From Candidatus Thioglobus perditus (GTDB lineage: Bacteria > Pseudomonadota > Gammaproteobacteria > PS1 > Pseudothioglobaceae), in the NCBI GenBank assembly GCA_002909145.1, contig PNQY01000162.1:1-64000 (forward strand): DNA of 64,000 nt, in the 5' to 3' direction. The notes under the pieces were generated by a model that did no database searches, was not told the DNA's origin, and saw only the letters and a list, made by a program, of their open reading frames with translations. The position numbers and the translations under genes were made by a program. Positions 26,624 through 36,804 of this stretch are shown here, in pieces (position 1 is the stretch's first letter; every line of letters begins with the position of its first letter).

Positions 26624-28499
26624 TAGCTAAGTTGCCTTTTTCTTCTAACCATTTCTTTCTATCTGTTGCACGCTTTTTACTTAGAAGCATATCCATGGTT
26701 TGAAATACTTGCAATGGATTGTCTAATGTTAACTGTATTAGACGTCTAGTATCAGGCAGCATAGTTGTTTCTCTAAGCTGAGAAGGGTTCATCTCACCTA
26801 GACCTTTAAAGCGCTGAACTTGAATTTTAACACGCTTATTTTCATTTTCTATTTTTCTAACAATACTGTCTCGCTCACCATCATCAAGAGCATAATAAAC
26901 TTGTTTGCCAGCATCTACTCTGTATAGCGGAGGCATAGCAACAAACACGTGACCATCTTTAATTAGCTTAGGAAAATGCTTAACAAACAATGTGCATATT
27001 AAGGTGGCAATGTGTGCACCATCAGAGTCGGCATCCGCAAGAATACAAATCTTGCCATATCTTAATCCAGAGATATCGTCATTATTAGGCTCTAATCCAA
27101 TTGCAACACTAATGTCGTGTATTTCATTGCTAGATAGCACTTGTTCTGAATCAACTTCCCAGGTGTTTAATATTTTTCCACGCAATGGCAATATAGCCTG
27201 ATATTCCTTATCTCTAGCTTGTTTTGCAGATCCTCCTGCAGAGTCACCTTCAACTAAAAAAACTTCAGTTTGATCAAGATCATTGCTAATACAGTCAGAT
27301 AATTTTCCTGGAAGGGCGGGGCCGCTAACAATTTTCTTGCGCACCACTTTTTTGTTAGTTTTGAGGCGTGATTGGGCATTTGTTATTGCTAGTTCAGCTA
27401 TTTTTTCTGCTGTACTGGTGTGTTGGTTTAGCCAAAGACTAAATGCATCTTTTACAATGCTTGATACAAATCCAGCGCATTCTCTTGATGATAGCCTCTC
27501 TTTGGTTTGTCCAGAGAATTGAGGGTCTAAAATTTTAATAGACAATACGTAGGCAATTTTTTGCCAAACATCATCAGGGGTTAGTTTGATATTTTTGGGA
27601 ATCAAATTTCTAAACTCACAAAACTCTTTTAAGGCCTCAGTAAGTCCAGATCTTAATCCGTTTACATGGGTTCCACCGCCTATAGTTGGAATTAGATTTA
27701 CATAGCTTTCTGCAACTACATTAGAGTTATATTCAGTCCAGGCCAATGAGCAATTAAGCTGCTGCTCATCTGATTCATAATTAACAATAAATGGCTTTTC
27801 TGGTAGGCAATCTAGGCCATCAAGTGACATAGATAGATAATCTTTAAGCCCTTCTTCATACATCCATTTATCTGTTGTTTCATCAATTTCATTGTGAAAA
27901 TTAATTTCAAGTCCAGGACATAGTACAGCTTTAGAGCGAAGGTTATGACGCAATCTCTTTGCTGAGAATTTGTCAGTATCAAAAAACTGAGCATCAGGAA
28001 CAAATTTTACTGTTGTTCCGGTGTTGCGCTTACCAACGGTTGATATTTGTTCTAGCTCTGTTTTTACAGACCCACCTGCAAAGCTAATATAGTATTCTTT
28101 TGCATCTCTTTTTATCCAAATCTCTACTAAAGATGATAAGGCGTTAACTACAGAAATACCAACGCCATGCAACCCTCCAGAGAATTGATATGAGTCATTG
28201 GAGAACTTGCCTCCAGCATGAAGCTTAGTAAGAATTACCTCAACACCTGGTCTGTTTTCTTTTGAGTGAATATCAACAGGCATTCCACGACCATTGTCTT
28301 CAACAGAAAGCGAACCATTTTTGTATAAAACAACATTGATTCTATTGGCATGACCAGCAACGGCTTCATCTACACTATTGTCAATAACCTCTTGAGCTAA
28401 GTGATTTGGGCGCTCGGTCTCGGTGTACATTCCCGGGCGTTTCCTTACTGGCTCTAATCCGGTTAATACCTCAATTGAAGAAGAATCGTAATTACTCAT
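26616..28499 (-). CDS. parE: DNA topoisomerase IV subunit B
   Basis: The ATPase subunit of topoisomerase IV, which decatenates daughter chromosomes. GHKL motifs are NSVDEAVAGHA and the glycine-rich GGLHGVGISVV. TOPRIM residues are in EGDSAGGSA and DADSDGAHI. The length (627 residues from the ATG at 28499) and the N-terminal EVLTGLEPVRKRPGMY with TERPNHL point to ParE rather than GyrB. The frame extends to a TTG at 28514, but the ATG start aligns better with the family. parC is not in the window. Confidence 0.94.
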   Translation of the reverse strand: MSNYDSSSIEVLTGLEPVRKRPGMYTETERPNHLAQEVIDNSVDEAVAGHANRINVVLYKNGSLSVEDNGRGMPVDIHSKENRPGVEVILTKLHAGGKFSNDSYQFSGGLHGVGISVVNALSSLVEIWIKRDAKEYYISFAGGSVKTELEQISTVGKRNTGTTVKFVPDAQFFDTDKFSAKRLRHNLRSKAVLCPGLEINFHNEIDETTDKWMYEEGLKDYLSMSLDGLDCLPEKPFIVNYESDEQQLNCSLAWTEYNSNVVAESYVNLIPTIGGGTHVNGLRSGLTEALKEFCEFRNLIPKNIKLTPDDVWQKIAYVLSIKILDPQFSGQTKERLSSRECAGFVSSIVKDAFSLWLNQHTSTAEKIAELAITNAQSRLKTNKKVVRKKIVSGPALPGKLSDCISNDLDQTEVFLVEGDSAGGSAKQARDKEYQAILPLRGKILNTWEVDSEQVLSSNEIHDISVAIGLEPNNDDISGLRYGKICILADADSDGAHIATLICTLFVKHFPKLIKDGHVFVAMPPLYRVDAGKQVYYALDDGERDSIVRKIENENKRVKIQVQRFKGLGEMNPSQLRETTMLPDTRRLIQLTLDNPLQVFQTMDMLLSKKRATDRKKWLEEKGNLANV

Positions 28500-28540
28500 A
28501 TTTAACCAACTCAAGAATATATTTTGACAAGTATCATACC

Positions 28541-28570
28541 AAAAAAAAGCCCCGTAAAAACGAGGCTTTT
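28541..28570 (-). terminator. Terminator downstream of groL
   Basis: An 11-bp stem with one mismatch and a short A/T-rich loop, followed on the minus strand by a run of eight T. It lies about 140 bases after the groL stop and about 40 bases upstream of parE, so it probably ends the rpoH-groS-groL transcript. Confidence 0.75.
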
Positions 28571-28706
28571 GTGGTTAACTAAAATAACCAGTATTTTTTC
28601 TTATAAGTAAAGCAAGTTTATGAAATATGTAATGAGTTTGGTAAATCTAAACTACTAAATATTTTTAAAACTTAACGCAACTTATAGAGAAAAGGAGTGT
28701 TGATTT

Positions 28707-30353
<1,647 letters not shown>

Positions 30354-30364
30354 TTAATTCTCCT

Positions 30365-30652
30365 TTACTTAATAATTGCAACAATATCTGATTCGTTCAT
30401 TACAAGAAGTGTTTCGCCATCAGCTTTAATTTCAGTGCCAGCAAATTGACTAAACAGTACTTGATCGCCAACTTTTACTTCCATAGCAACTATTTCACCA
30501 CTATCTGTAACTTTACCGCTTCCAACGGCTATAACTTCCCCTTCAGAGGGCTTTTCACTAGCCGAATCAGGAATAATTAAACCACTTGCTGTTGTTTTTT
30601 CTTCTTCTGTTCTACGAACAATTACGCGATCACGCGTGGGATGAATGTTCAT
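30365..30652 (-). CDS. groS: Co-chaperonin GroES
   Basis: The 95-residue lid of the GroEL chamber. It starts with MNIHPTRDRVIVRR, has the mobile loop (EEKTTASGLIIPDSA) and ends with the beta-strand motif VMNESDIVAIIK. It is 67 bases from the rpoH stop, and in that gap I see neither a terminator nor a sigma32-type promoter. Confidence 0.98.
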   Translation of the reverse strand: MNIHPTRDRVIVRRTEEEKTTASGLIIPDSASEKPSEGEVIAVGSGKVTDSGEIVAMEVKVGDQVLFSQFAGTEIKADGETLLVMNESDIVAIIK

Positions 30653-30719
30653 TTTTTCTCCTAATAATAAACAATAAATTTTAAATTAAAGCTTGAATGT
30701 TTAAGCTTGTATAGTTAGA

Positions 30720-31562
30720 TTAAAGATCTTGATCTTGTAGGCTAACCTTTAGCTTTTGCATGGCTTTATTTTCAAGTTGACGAACCCTTTCTGCAGAAAC
30801 ACCATACTTGTCTGCTAAAGTATGTAGGGTTGTTTTTTCTTCTTTCAAGTATCTAGACTGTAAAATATCTAAACTTCTTTCATCTAGAGAAGATAAAGCT
30901 TTATAAAGTTGTTGTTGTTGATTTTTTTGTGAGTCATCACTTAGTAATAGCTGCTCAGGTGTTTGGGTGTTTTTATTAGTTAAATAATGCTCTGGAGCAT
31001 TATAATCTTCATCGTCAGGCGCCTCAAAGGCAACATCATTAAACTGCAAACGTGATTCCATCTCCAGTACATCTTTGCGACGAACACCCAAATCATTGGC
31101 AATCTCATCAGCTTGATCTTTAGTAAGTGAGTTGTATATTTGTGCTTTTGCTTGCTTAAGTTTAAAGAATAATTTACGCTGTGCTTTGGTTGTAGCTACT
31201 TTAACAATCTTCCAATTCTTAAAAATAAACTCATGAATCTCAGCACGAATCCAATAGACTGCAAATGAGGCTAATCTTACATTCCTATGAGGGTTGAATT
31301 TTTTAACAGCCTTCATAAGGCCAATTGTCCCTTCTTGTACCAGGTCAGCTTGTTCAAGACCGTAGCCTTTGTATCCATGGGCAATAAATGCAACAAATCT
31401 CATATGCGATAGAACTAGTTTTCTTGCCGCGCTTAAATCATGATTTTCGTATAATTGAATTGCCAACTCACGTTCTTCTTCCGCACTAAGAATAGGGGGG
31501 TATTTTTGAACTTCTAAGCTCGAAGAGCTTCTAGTAACTGGTAAGGCTAATTCTGGACTCAT
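30720..31562 (-). CDS. rpoH: RNA polymerase heat-shock sigma factor (sigma32)
   Basis: A 280-residue sigma70-family factor. Region 2 includes DLVQEGTIGLMKAVKKF and the promoter-melting ASFAVYWIRAEIHEF. The RpoH box QRKLFFKL distinguishes it from RpoD and RpoS. Region 4 ends with TLADKYGVSAERVRQLENKA. It lies between gmk and groS, not next to ftsEX as in E. coli. A short inverted repeat (31599-31620) overlaps the gmk stop just upstream. Confidence 0.94.
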   Translation of the reverse strand: MSPELALPVTRSSSSLEVQKYPPILSAEEERELAIQLYENHDLSAARKLVLSHMRFVAFIAHGYKGYGLEQADLVQEGTIGLMKAVKKFNPHRNVRLASFAVYWIRAEIHEFIFKNWKIVKVATTKAQRKLFFKLKQAKAQIYNSLTKDQADEIANDLGVRRKDVLEMESRLQFNDVAFEAPDDEDYNAPEHYLTNKNTQTPEQLLLSDDSQKNQQQQLYKALSSLDERSLDILQSRYLKEEKTTLHTLADKYGVSAERVRQLENKAMQKLKVSLQDQDL

Positions 31563-31611
31563 TTATTGCAAATAATTAAATGTTAATATTATTGAGGCTT
31601 GATATTATATG

Positions 31612-32217
31612 TTATATCAATTGCTTAAGCAAACCCTTGTTTTTATTAGATTGCTGTTCAAGACTAAGACGTTGAGAAGATACGATAATTGATAAATCTT
31701 CAAGAGCTTTATCAAAGTTATCATTAATAACTAGATAGTCAAATTCACTAAAATGTTGCATTTCGCTTACTGCATCTTGCATCCTTCTATCAATTATCGC
31801 TTGATTATCTTGCCCTCTATTGGTTAATCTTTTTCTTAATGCGTCTTTAGAAGGTGGAAGTATAAAGATACTAATGGCATTAGTAAAAACCTCTTTTACC
31901 TGTCTAGCTCCTTGCCAGTCAATTTCTAAAATAACATCAGTTTCAGATTTTAATAAATCTTTTACAGTTTGTTTGGCGCTACCGTAATAATTATCAAATA
32001 CTTTTGCGGATTCAATAAATCCATTGTTTTTGTTAATTTGATCAAATTCTTTCTTAGATACAAAGAAATAGTTTTTTCCGTGTTCTTCTCCAGATCTAGC
32101 TGTGCGAGTTGTGTGAGATATGGATACACACAAATCTTTAGTTTGCTCAATCAAGGCCTTAACAAGGGAGGTTTTTCCACAGCCGGAAGGGGCTGCAATT
32201 ACAAATAGATTAGACAT
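31612..32217 (-). CDS. gmk: Guanylate kinase
   Basis: It phosphorylates GMP to GDP. The 201 residues begin with the P-loop APSGCGKTSLV and contain SHTTRTARSGEEHGKNYFF, the GMP-binding region. The start overlaps the yggX stop by one base. rpoZ and spoT, frequent neighbours of gmk, are replaced here by rpoH. Confidence 0.96.
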   Translation of the reverse strand: MSNLFVIAAPSGCGKTSLVKALIEQTKDLCVSISHTTRTARSGEEHGKNYFFVSKKEFDQINKNNGFIESAKVFDNYYGSAKQTVKDLLKSETDVILEIDWQGARQVKEVFTNAISIFILPPSKDALRKRLTNRGQDNQAIIDRRMQDAVSEMQHFSEFDYLVINDNFDKALEDLSIIVSSQRLSLEQQSNKNKGLLKQLI

Positions 32218-32486
32218 TATTTTGTTGGAGTATAACCTTCAATGCTATCAGCCCCTTCTGCAGAAAAAAAGAATTTATCCATTTGTTCTTTTAGGTATGT
32301 TTGTGCACTAGCATCCATCATGCTTAAGTTGTTTTCATTAATTAACATGGTTTGATGATCAAGCCATAATTGCCATCCTTGCTTTGAAACATTGGCAAGT
32401 ATTTTTTGTCCTAGATCGCCAGGGTATGGCGCTCTATCTAGTCCTTCTAGCTCTTGATTAAGTTTTACACATTGTACTGTACTCAT
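32217..32486 (-). CDS. yggX: Fe(II)-trafficking protein YggX
   Basis: An 89-residue protein of the YggX family, linked to iron handling and protection of Fe-S clusters from oxidation. It has MSTVQCVKLNQELEGLDRAP with the conserved early cysteine, then the Trp-rich helix KQGWQLWLDHQTMLINE. The open frame continues upstream to 32582, but the ATG at 32486 fits the family. It overlaps the murJ stop by 4 bases (ATGA). Confidence 0.94.
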   Translation of the reverse strand: MSTVQCVKLNQELEGLDRAPYPGDLGQKILANVSKQGWQLWLDHQTMLINENNLSMMDASAQTYLKEQMDKFFFSAEGADSIEGYTPTK

Positions 32487-34012
32487 AGTTTTTTCATCCT
32501 TACACCTAGTATTCTTAAACTCACAAAATAAACAATTATTGCTATTGTAATAATTGTAGCAATAGAAGATATCCTGAGCCAAACATTGGCGTTTAAATAG
32601 TAATTAACCTCGTATGTAAAGGTCAAAATAAAAATAGTCATTATAAAGCTTGCAACTATAATTTTAAAAAATATTTGATATAAGTCTGTAGAGACATTGA
32701 AAATATTTTGTTTGTTTAGATAATAATAAAGTAGTAATGCATTAATAACGGCAGAAATTGATGTAGCTATTGCTAGACCCATATGTGCAAAATAATAAGC
32801 AAAAATAACATTTAAAAATACGTTGGATACCATGGCAATTACTCCAACCTTAACCGGGGTTTTGGTATCGCCACGTGATAAAAATACCGGAGCTAAAACT
32901 TTAACCATAATAAAAGCAACAAGCCCAGAACCATAAGCCATTAAGCTTAATGATGATTGATAGCTAGCAAAAGCGTCAAATTTATCATATTGAAACAAAG
33001 TGATAATTAGAGGTTCTGCCAATATTACCAGACCAGCACAAGCCGGAACGCCCAGTAACAATCCAATTTTGATAGCGTACTCAATAGTTCTGTTAAATTT
33101 TTCACTATCTTTGTTGGCAAAATGAGTACTAAGCTTTGCCAGAGCAACTGTGGCTAGAGCAATACCAATAAGTGCCAACGGCAGCTCTAATAATCTATCA
33201 GAATAATACAGCCATGACACGCTTCCACTTACAAGAACTGAAGCTATCATAGTGTCAATTAGTAGGTTTATCTGCGATACAGATACTCCAAATAATGCTG
33301 GAAGCATACGCTTTTTTAGAGTTTTTACTGCTGGATGATTACCACGTGCAAGTCTTGGAAGTTTTTTTATTTTTATTAAAAATGGTATCTGAAATAATAA
33401 TTGTGCAACTCCACCAAAAAATACTCCCCACGCTAAAGCCATAATTGGAGTATCCATATGTTGGGATAAGTACACTGCGCTTAATATCATAGAAATATTA
33501 AGTAATACTGGTGTAAATGCCGGTACCGCAAACTTATCGTAAGTATTAAGAATACTACCAGCAAAAGCAGTAAGAGAAATTAACAACAAATAAGGAAAAG
33601 TGATTCTGAGCATATCAGACGCTAAATTAAACTGCATTTGATCTTCAGAAAAGTAAAAACCCCAGGCAAACATAAATATGACAACTGGTGCGGCGATAAC
33701 GGTAATTAAGGTAATAACAATAAGAACAGTTAAGAACTTTGTACCAATATGGTTTATAACCTTTTGTACCTCTTCTTCACTTTTATTTGCCTTTGTATCT
33801 GCCAGAATTGGCACAAAAGCTTGAGAAAATGCACCTTCACCAAACAAACGTCTGAGAAAATTTGGTATTCTAAAAGCTACTAAAAATGCATCAGTTAAGG
33901 CGTTGGCACCAAAATATCTAGCAATAAAATAATCACGCACCAAACCCAATATGCGTGAAAGAAAAGTCATACCAGTTACAACACTGCTTGACTTTAAAAA
34001 TGACCTATCCAT
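32483..34012 (-). CDS. murJ: Lipid II flippase MurJ
   Basis: A 509-residue MOP-superfamily membrane protein with about 14 hydrophobic segments that flips lipid II for peptidoglycan synthesis. Family motifs include the N-terminal TFLSRILGLVRDYFIARYFG and FRIPNFLRRLFGEGAFSQAF. It is 14 bases downstream of lpxA and overlaps yggX, so it belongs to the envelope run. Confidence 0.96.
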   Translation of the reverse strand: MDRSFLKSSSVVTGMTFLSRILGLVRDYFIARYFGANALTDAFLVAFRIPNFLRRLFGEGAFSQAFVPILADTKANKSEEEVQKVINHIGTKFLTVLIVITLITVIAAPVVIFMFAWGFYFSEDQMQFNLASDMLRITFPYLLLISLTAFAGSILNTYDKFAVPAFTPVLLNISMILSAVYLSQHMDTPIMALAWGVFFGGVAQLLFQIPFLIKIKKLPRLARGNHPAVKTLKKRMLPALFGVSVSQINLLIDTMIASVLVSGSVSWLYYSDRLLELPLALIGIALATVALAKLSTHFANKDSEKFNRTIEYAIKIGLLLGVPACAGLVILAEPLIITLFQYDKFDAFASYQSSLSLMAYGSGLVAFIMVKVLAPVFLSRGDTKTPVKVGVIAMVSNVFLNVIFAYYFAHMGLAIATSISAVINALLLYYYLNKQNIFNVSTDLYQIFFKIIVASFIMTIFILTFTYEVNYYLNANVWLRISSIATIITIAIIVYFVSLRILGVRMKKL

Positions 34013-34026
34013 TGATCTTTGCTGTT

Positions 34027-34824
34027 TTACTCTTCCGTAGGTCCGCGCATAATGCCAACTTTGGAGCTACGAATACATTTTACAAACTGCATTACTTCAG
34101 GAGAGTCAGATTCGGAAATCTCTAGTTCATTTAACATTTGATCAAGCAATCTACCAGTTGACTCCCTGTAAACCACTTTGAAAGCTCGTTTGATAGAGGC
34201 TATGGCTGACGAGGAGAACCCTCTACGACGCATACCTTCGGCATTAATACTTCTAACTCTTGTTTGTGTACCTGAGGCCACCATATAGGCAGGAATGTCT
34301 TTATTTACCTGGCAACCCATACCAATGTATGTATGCATACCAATCAAGCAAAATTGCTTTACCAGAGTAAAGCCGCCTAAAATTGCCCAGTCATGTACTT
34401 TTACGTGTCCAGCTAATGAGGCGTTGTTAGACATAATGATATGGTTGCCAATTTCACAATCATGGGCAATATGTACATAAGCCATAAGCATATTGTTTGA
34501 GCCAACTCTAGTAATAGAGCTTTCTTTTTCTGTTCCGCGGTTAATAGTGCAAAATTCACGAATAAGGTTGTCGTCGCCAATTACCAAATTAGATTCTTGA
34601 CCCTCCTCGTAAGTTATATCTTGAGGATCACCACCAATTGATGCGAAAGAGTATATGTGGTTATTTTTTCCAATCTTTGTTGGACCCTGGATTACTGCAT
34701 GAGATTCTACAATAGTTCCAGCATCAATTTCTACGTTAGCCCCAATAATGGCATATGCACATATCTCAGCTTTTTTATGAACTTTTGCACTAGGATCTAT
34801 TATTGCACTAGGATCTATTGCCAC
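34027..34824 (-). CDS. lpxA: UDP-N-acetylglucosamine acyltransferase
   Basis: It transfers a hydroxyacyl chain from ACP to UDP-GlcNAc, the first step of lipid A synthesis. The 265-residue protein is a left-handed beta-helix of hexapeptide repeats with a helical C-terminal domain. The catalytic histidine is in MAYVHIAHDCEIG. The N-terminus reads IDPSAIIDPSA, encoded by an 18-bp tandem DNA repeat (34785-34820). It follows fabZ in the normal order. lpxB, usually next, is absent and murJ follows instead. Confidence 0.96.
   Translation of the reverse strand: MAIDPSAIIDPSAKVHKKAEICAYAIIGANVEIDAGTIVESHAVIQGPTKIGKNNHIYSFASIGGDPQDITYEEGQESNLVIGDDNLIREFCTINRGTEKESSITRVGSNNMLMAYVHIAHDCEIGNHIIMSNNASLAGHVKVHDWAILGGFTLVKQFCLIGMHTYIGMGCQVNKDIPAYMVASGTQTRVRSINAEGMRRRGFSSSAIASIKRAFKVVYRESTGRLLDQMLNELEISESDSPEVMQFVKCIRSSKVGIMRGPTEE
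34785..34820. repeat. 18-bp tandem duplication inside lpxA
   Basis: Two 18-bp units, 34785-34802 and 34803-34820, differ only at the last base. They lie in frame at the lpxA 5' end and encode the repeated IDPSA unit. Confidence 0.9.
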
Positions 34825-34848
34825 ATTATTCTCCTCAAGAATTTTTAA

Positions 34849-35292
34849 TTATTCAGCTGCTTTTTGTGTACACATAAGCTCAGCTGTAGTGACAGTTTTT
34901 CCATCAACTAAAGCCTTGCATTTAAATTTCCATATTCCACGTTTAACTGTTATCACTTCAACTTCTAAGCGCAACTGATCACCTGGCTCCACCATTTGTT
35001 TAAATCTAACCTTATCAACCCCTACAAGCATATAAATTTGTCCATCAACTGGCTTGCCAACCTCGGATTTAAACGCTAATATTCCTGTAGCCTGAGCTAA
35101 TGCTTCAACAATTAAAACTCCAGGCATAATTGGTTGTGATGGAAAATGACCAGTAAACTGAGGCTCGTTAAACGTTATATTTTTAATTGCAACTAGTGAC
35201 TTGCCAACTTCTAACTCCAAAACCCTGTCAACCAATAGAAAAGGGTAGCGATGTGGTAGAAAGTTCTTTACTTCATTAATATTCATTTCCAT
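34849..35292 (-). CDS. fabZ: 3-hydroxyacyl-ACP dehydratase FabZ
   Basis: A 147-residue hot-dog-fold dehydratase of fatty acid synthesis. [11 protein letters not shown] and the catalytic His and Glu in [20 protein letters not shown] are present. Its place between lpxD and lpxA is the standard one; it competes with LpxA for the same hydroxyacyl-ACP pool. Confidence 0.97.
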   Translation of the reverse strand: MEMNINEVKNFLPHRYPFLLVDRVLELEVGKSLVAIKNITFNEPQFTGHFPSQPIMPGVLIVEALAQATGILAFKSEVGKPVDGQIYMLVGVDKVRFKQMVEPGDQLRLEVEVITVKRGIWKFKCKALVDGKTVTTAELMCTQKAAE

Positions 35293-35294
35293 AA

Positions 35295-36293
35295 TTATTT
35301 TGCCTTTAAATCTTTTAGTTTAATGTTTAAGTATTTCGTGATTTTATCAAGTTTTAATAACCACATTCCAATGTTCTGCCATTTTTTGTGACTCATTAAA
35401 GGCATAATTCCAGTGTATATTCCTGGAGATGCAATATCCTTGTCAATTGTGCTTTTGGCATTGACTATAACATCATCACATATATTAAGATGGCCAACAA
35501 TACCAACCATACCGCCGATCATACAGCGCTTACCTAGTATAGTAGATCCTGCGATACCAGTACTTGCAGCAATTGCACAATCTTGACCAATAACTACGTT
35601 GTGTGCAATATGTATTAGATTATCTAGCCTAACTCCATCATGTATTTGAGTGTCTTCTAAGGTGCCCCTGTCTATAGTAGTATTGGCACCAATAGTTACA
35701 TTATCTCCAATAACAACATTACCTAGATGTGCAATTGCATGCCAATGACCCTGTTTGTCTCTTGCATTACCAAAACCTTCTGATCCAATAACCACTCCAG
35801 AAGATATAACTGTATTCTCACCAATTAAACAACCTTGCAAAATACTTACATTTGGATAGATGAAAGTATTATCTTTAATAATCACATTGTCTTCAATTAC
35901 ACTATTAGCTGAGATTGTGCAATTCTCACCGATAACAACATTTTCACCAATAACACAAGATTTTGATATTTCTGAATTACCAATTTTTGCACTTGAGTGA
36001 ATGCCGTGACTATGGCTTATTTGTTTTTTAAACAGATGAGTAGTTTTTGCAAAAGCAAGATAGACATCGTCAACCACCAGGGCGTTAGTAGGGCAATCAT
36101 CTAATAGGCCCTTGTTTATGATTACAGCTCCAGCCCTAGATCGAATCAGCTCTTGTTTGTATTTGTCATTAACAATATAGGTTAGTTGGTCGCCATTTGC
36201 AGACGAGCTTGTGGAAAGACTTGAAATTATTAAATTATCGTCACCAACAACATCGGCATTAATAATTTTTGCAATTTCCCCCAAGGTAATCAT
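35295..36293 (-). CDS. lpxD: UDP-3-O-acylglucosamine N-acyltransferase
   Basis: It adds the second hydroxyacyl chain in lipid A synthesis. The 332 residues comprise an N-terminal uridine-binding domain (about 1-95), a hexapeptide-repeat beta-helix ([19 protein letters not shown] and similar) and a C-terminal helix. The catalytic His region is [14 protein letters not shown]. It overlaps the skp stop by one base and is 2 bases from fabZ. Confidence 0.96.
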   Translation of the reverse strand: MITLGEIAKIINADVVGDDNLIISSLSTSSSANGDQLTYIVNDKYKQELIRSRAGAVIINKGLLDDCPTNALVVDDVYLAFAKTTHLFKKQISHSHGIHSSAKIGNSEISKSCVIGENVVIGENCTISANSVIEDNVIIKDNTFIYPNVSILQGCLIGENTVISSGVVIGSEGFGNARDKQGHWHAIAHLGNVVIGDNVTIGANTTIDRGTLEDTQIHDGVRLDNLIHIAHNVVIGQDCAIAASTGIAGSTILGKRCMIGGMVGIVGHLNICDDVIVNAKSTIDKDIASPGIYTGIMPLMSHKKWQNIGMWLLKLDKITKYLNIKLKDLKAK

Positions 36294-36790
36294 TATTCAA
36301 ACAACTGTCTAAGTTTATTGCTAATTATTTGTGTAATATTAATATCTTTGCTTGCATAGGCTACTTCTTGATAAAGAATCAAATCAAACTTGCCATTCTC
36401 TGCTATTTCTTTAATTACTTGATTGATTAATCTTTGAATTTCCCCAAGCTCTTGCTTGTTTCTAGCTTCTAATTTCTCTTGTAAAGACGAAGCTTTATTT
36501 TTTATTTTCTTATCTAAAGCTGCTACATTTTTTATTCTTTTATTAGCTTCTACTTTTGTTAGAGAATCTTTATTGTTGTTAAATTCGGTTATTAGTTTTT
36601 TTAGTTTTTCATTTAGCTTTATCAACTCATTCTCTTGAGGCTTAAACTCTTTGATAACATTTTGATTTGCCTGAATAAATTGTGGTGAATTACTTACAAC
36701 ATGGTCTATATTAATGTAGCCAATTTTTAATGCACTAGCCTGAGATATGGCAATAAAAAATAAAGATAAAAATGTAAAGATATGTTTCAT
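36293..36790 (-). CDS. skp: Periplasmic chaperone Skp (OmpH)
   Basis: A 165-residue protein with a signal peptide (HIFTFLSLFFIAISQASA) followed by KIGYINIDHVV and a long lysine-rich coiled coil, the tentacle structure of Skp. It escorts unfolded outer-membrane proteins to BamA, which is encoded immediately upstream with a 14-base gap. Confidence 0.92.
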   Translation of the reverse strand: MKHIFTFLSLFFIAISQASALKIGYINIDHVVSNSPQFIQANQNVIKEFKPQENELIKLNEKLKKLITEFNNNKDSLTKVEANKRIKNVAALDKKIKNKASSLQEKLEARNKQELGEIQRLINQVIKEIAENGKFDLILYQEVAYASKDINITQIISNKLRQLFE

Positions 36791-36804
36791 TATTTTGTAT
36801 TTAA

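Noticed and set aside
30653-30719. Sigma32 promoter in the rpoH-groS gap
   Set aside because: The only CTTGAA is on the wrong strand and no CCCCAT-like -10 is present.
32487-32582. Upstream extension of the yggX frame
   Set aside because: The extra 32 residues lie inside murJ and do not resemble the YggX N-terminus; the ATG at 32486 fits the family and overlaps the murJ stop.
34785-34820. Tandem repeat considered as a CRISPR or other array
   Set aside because: Only two adjacent 18-bp units without spacers, in frame inside lpxA.
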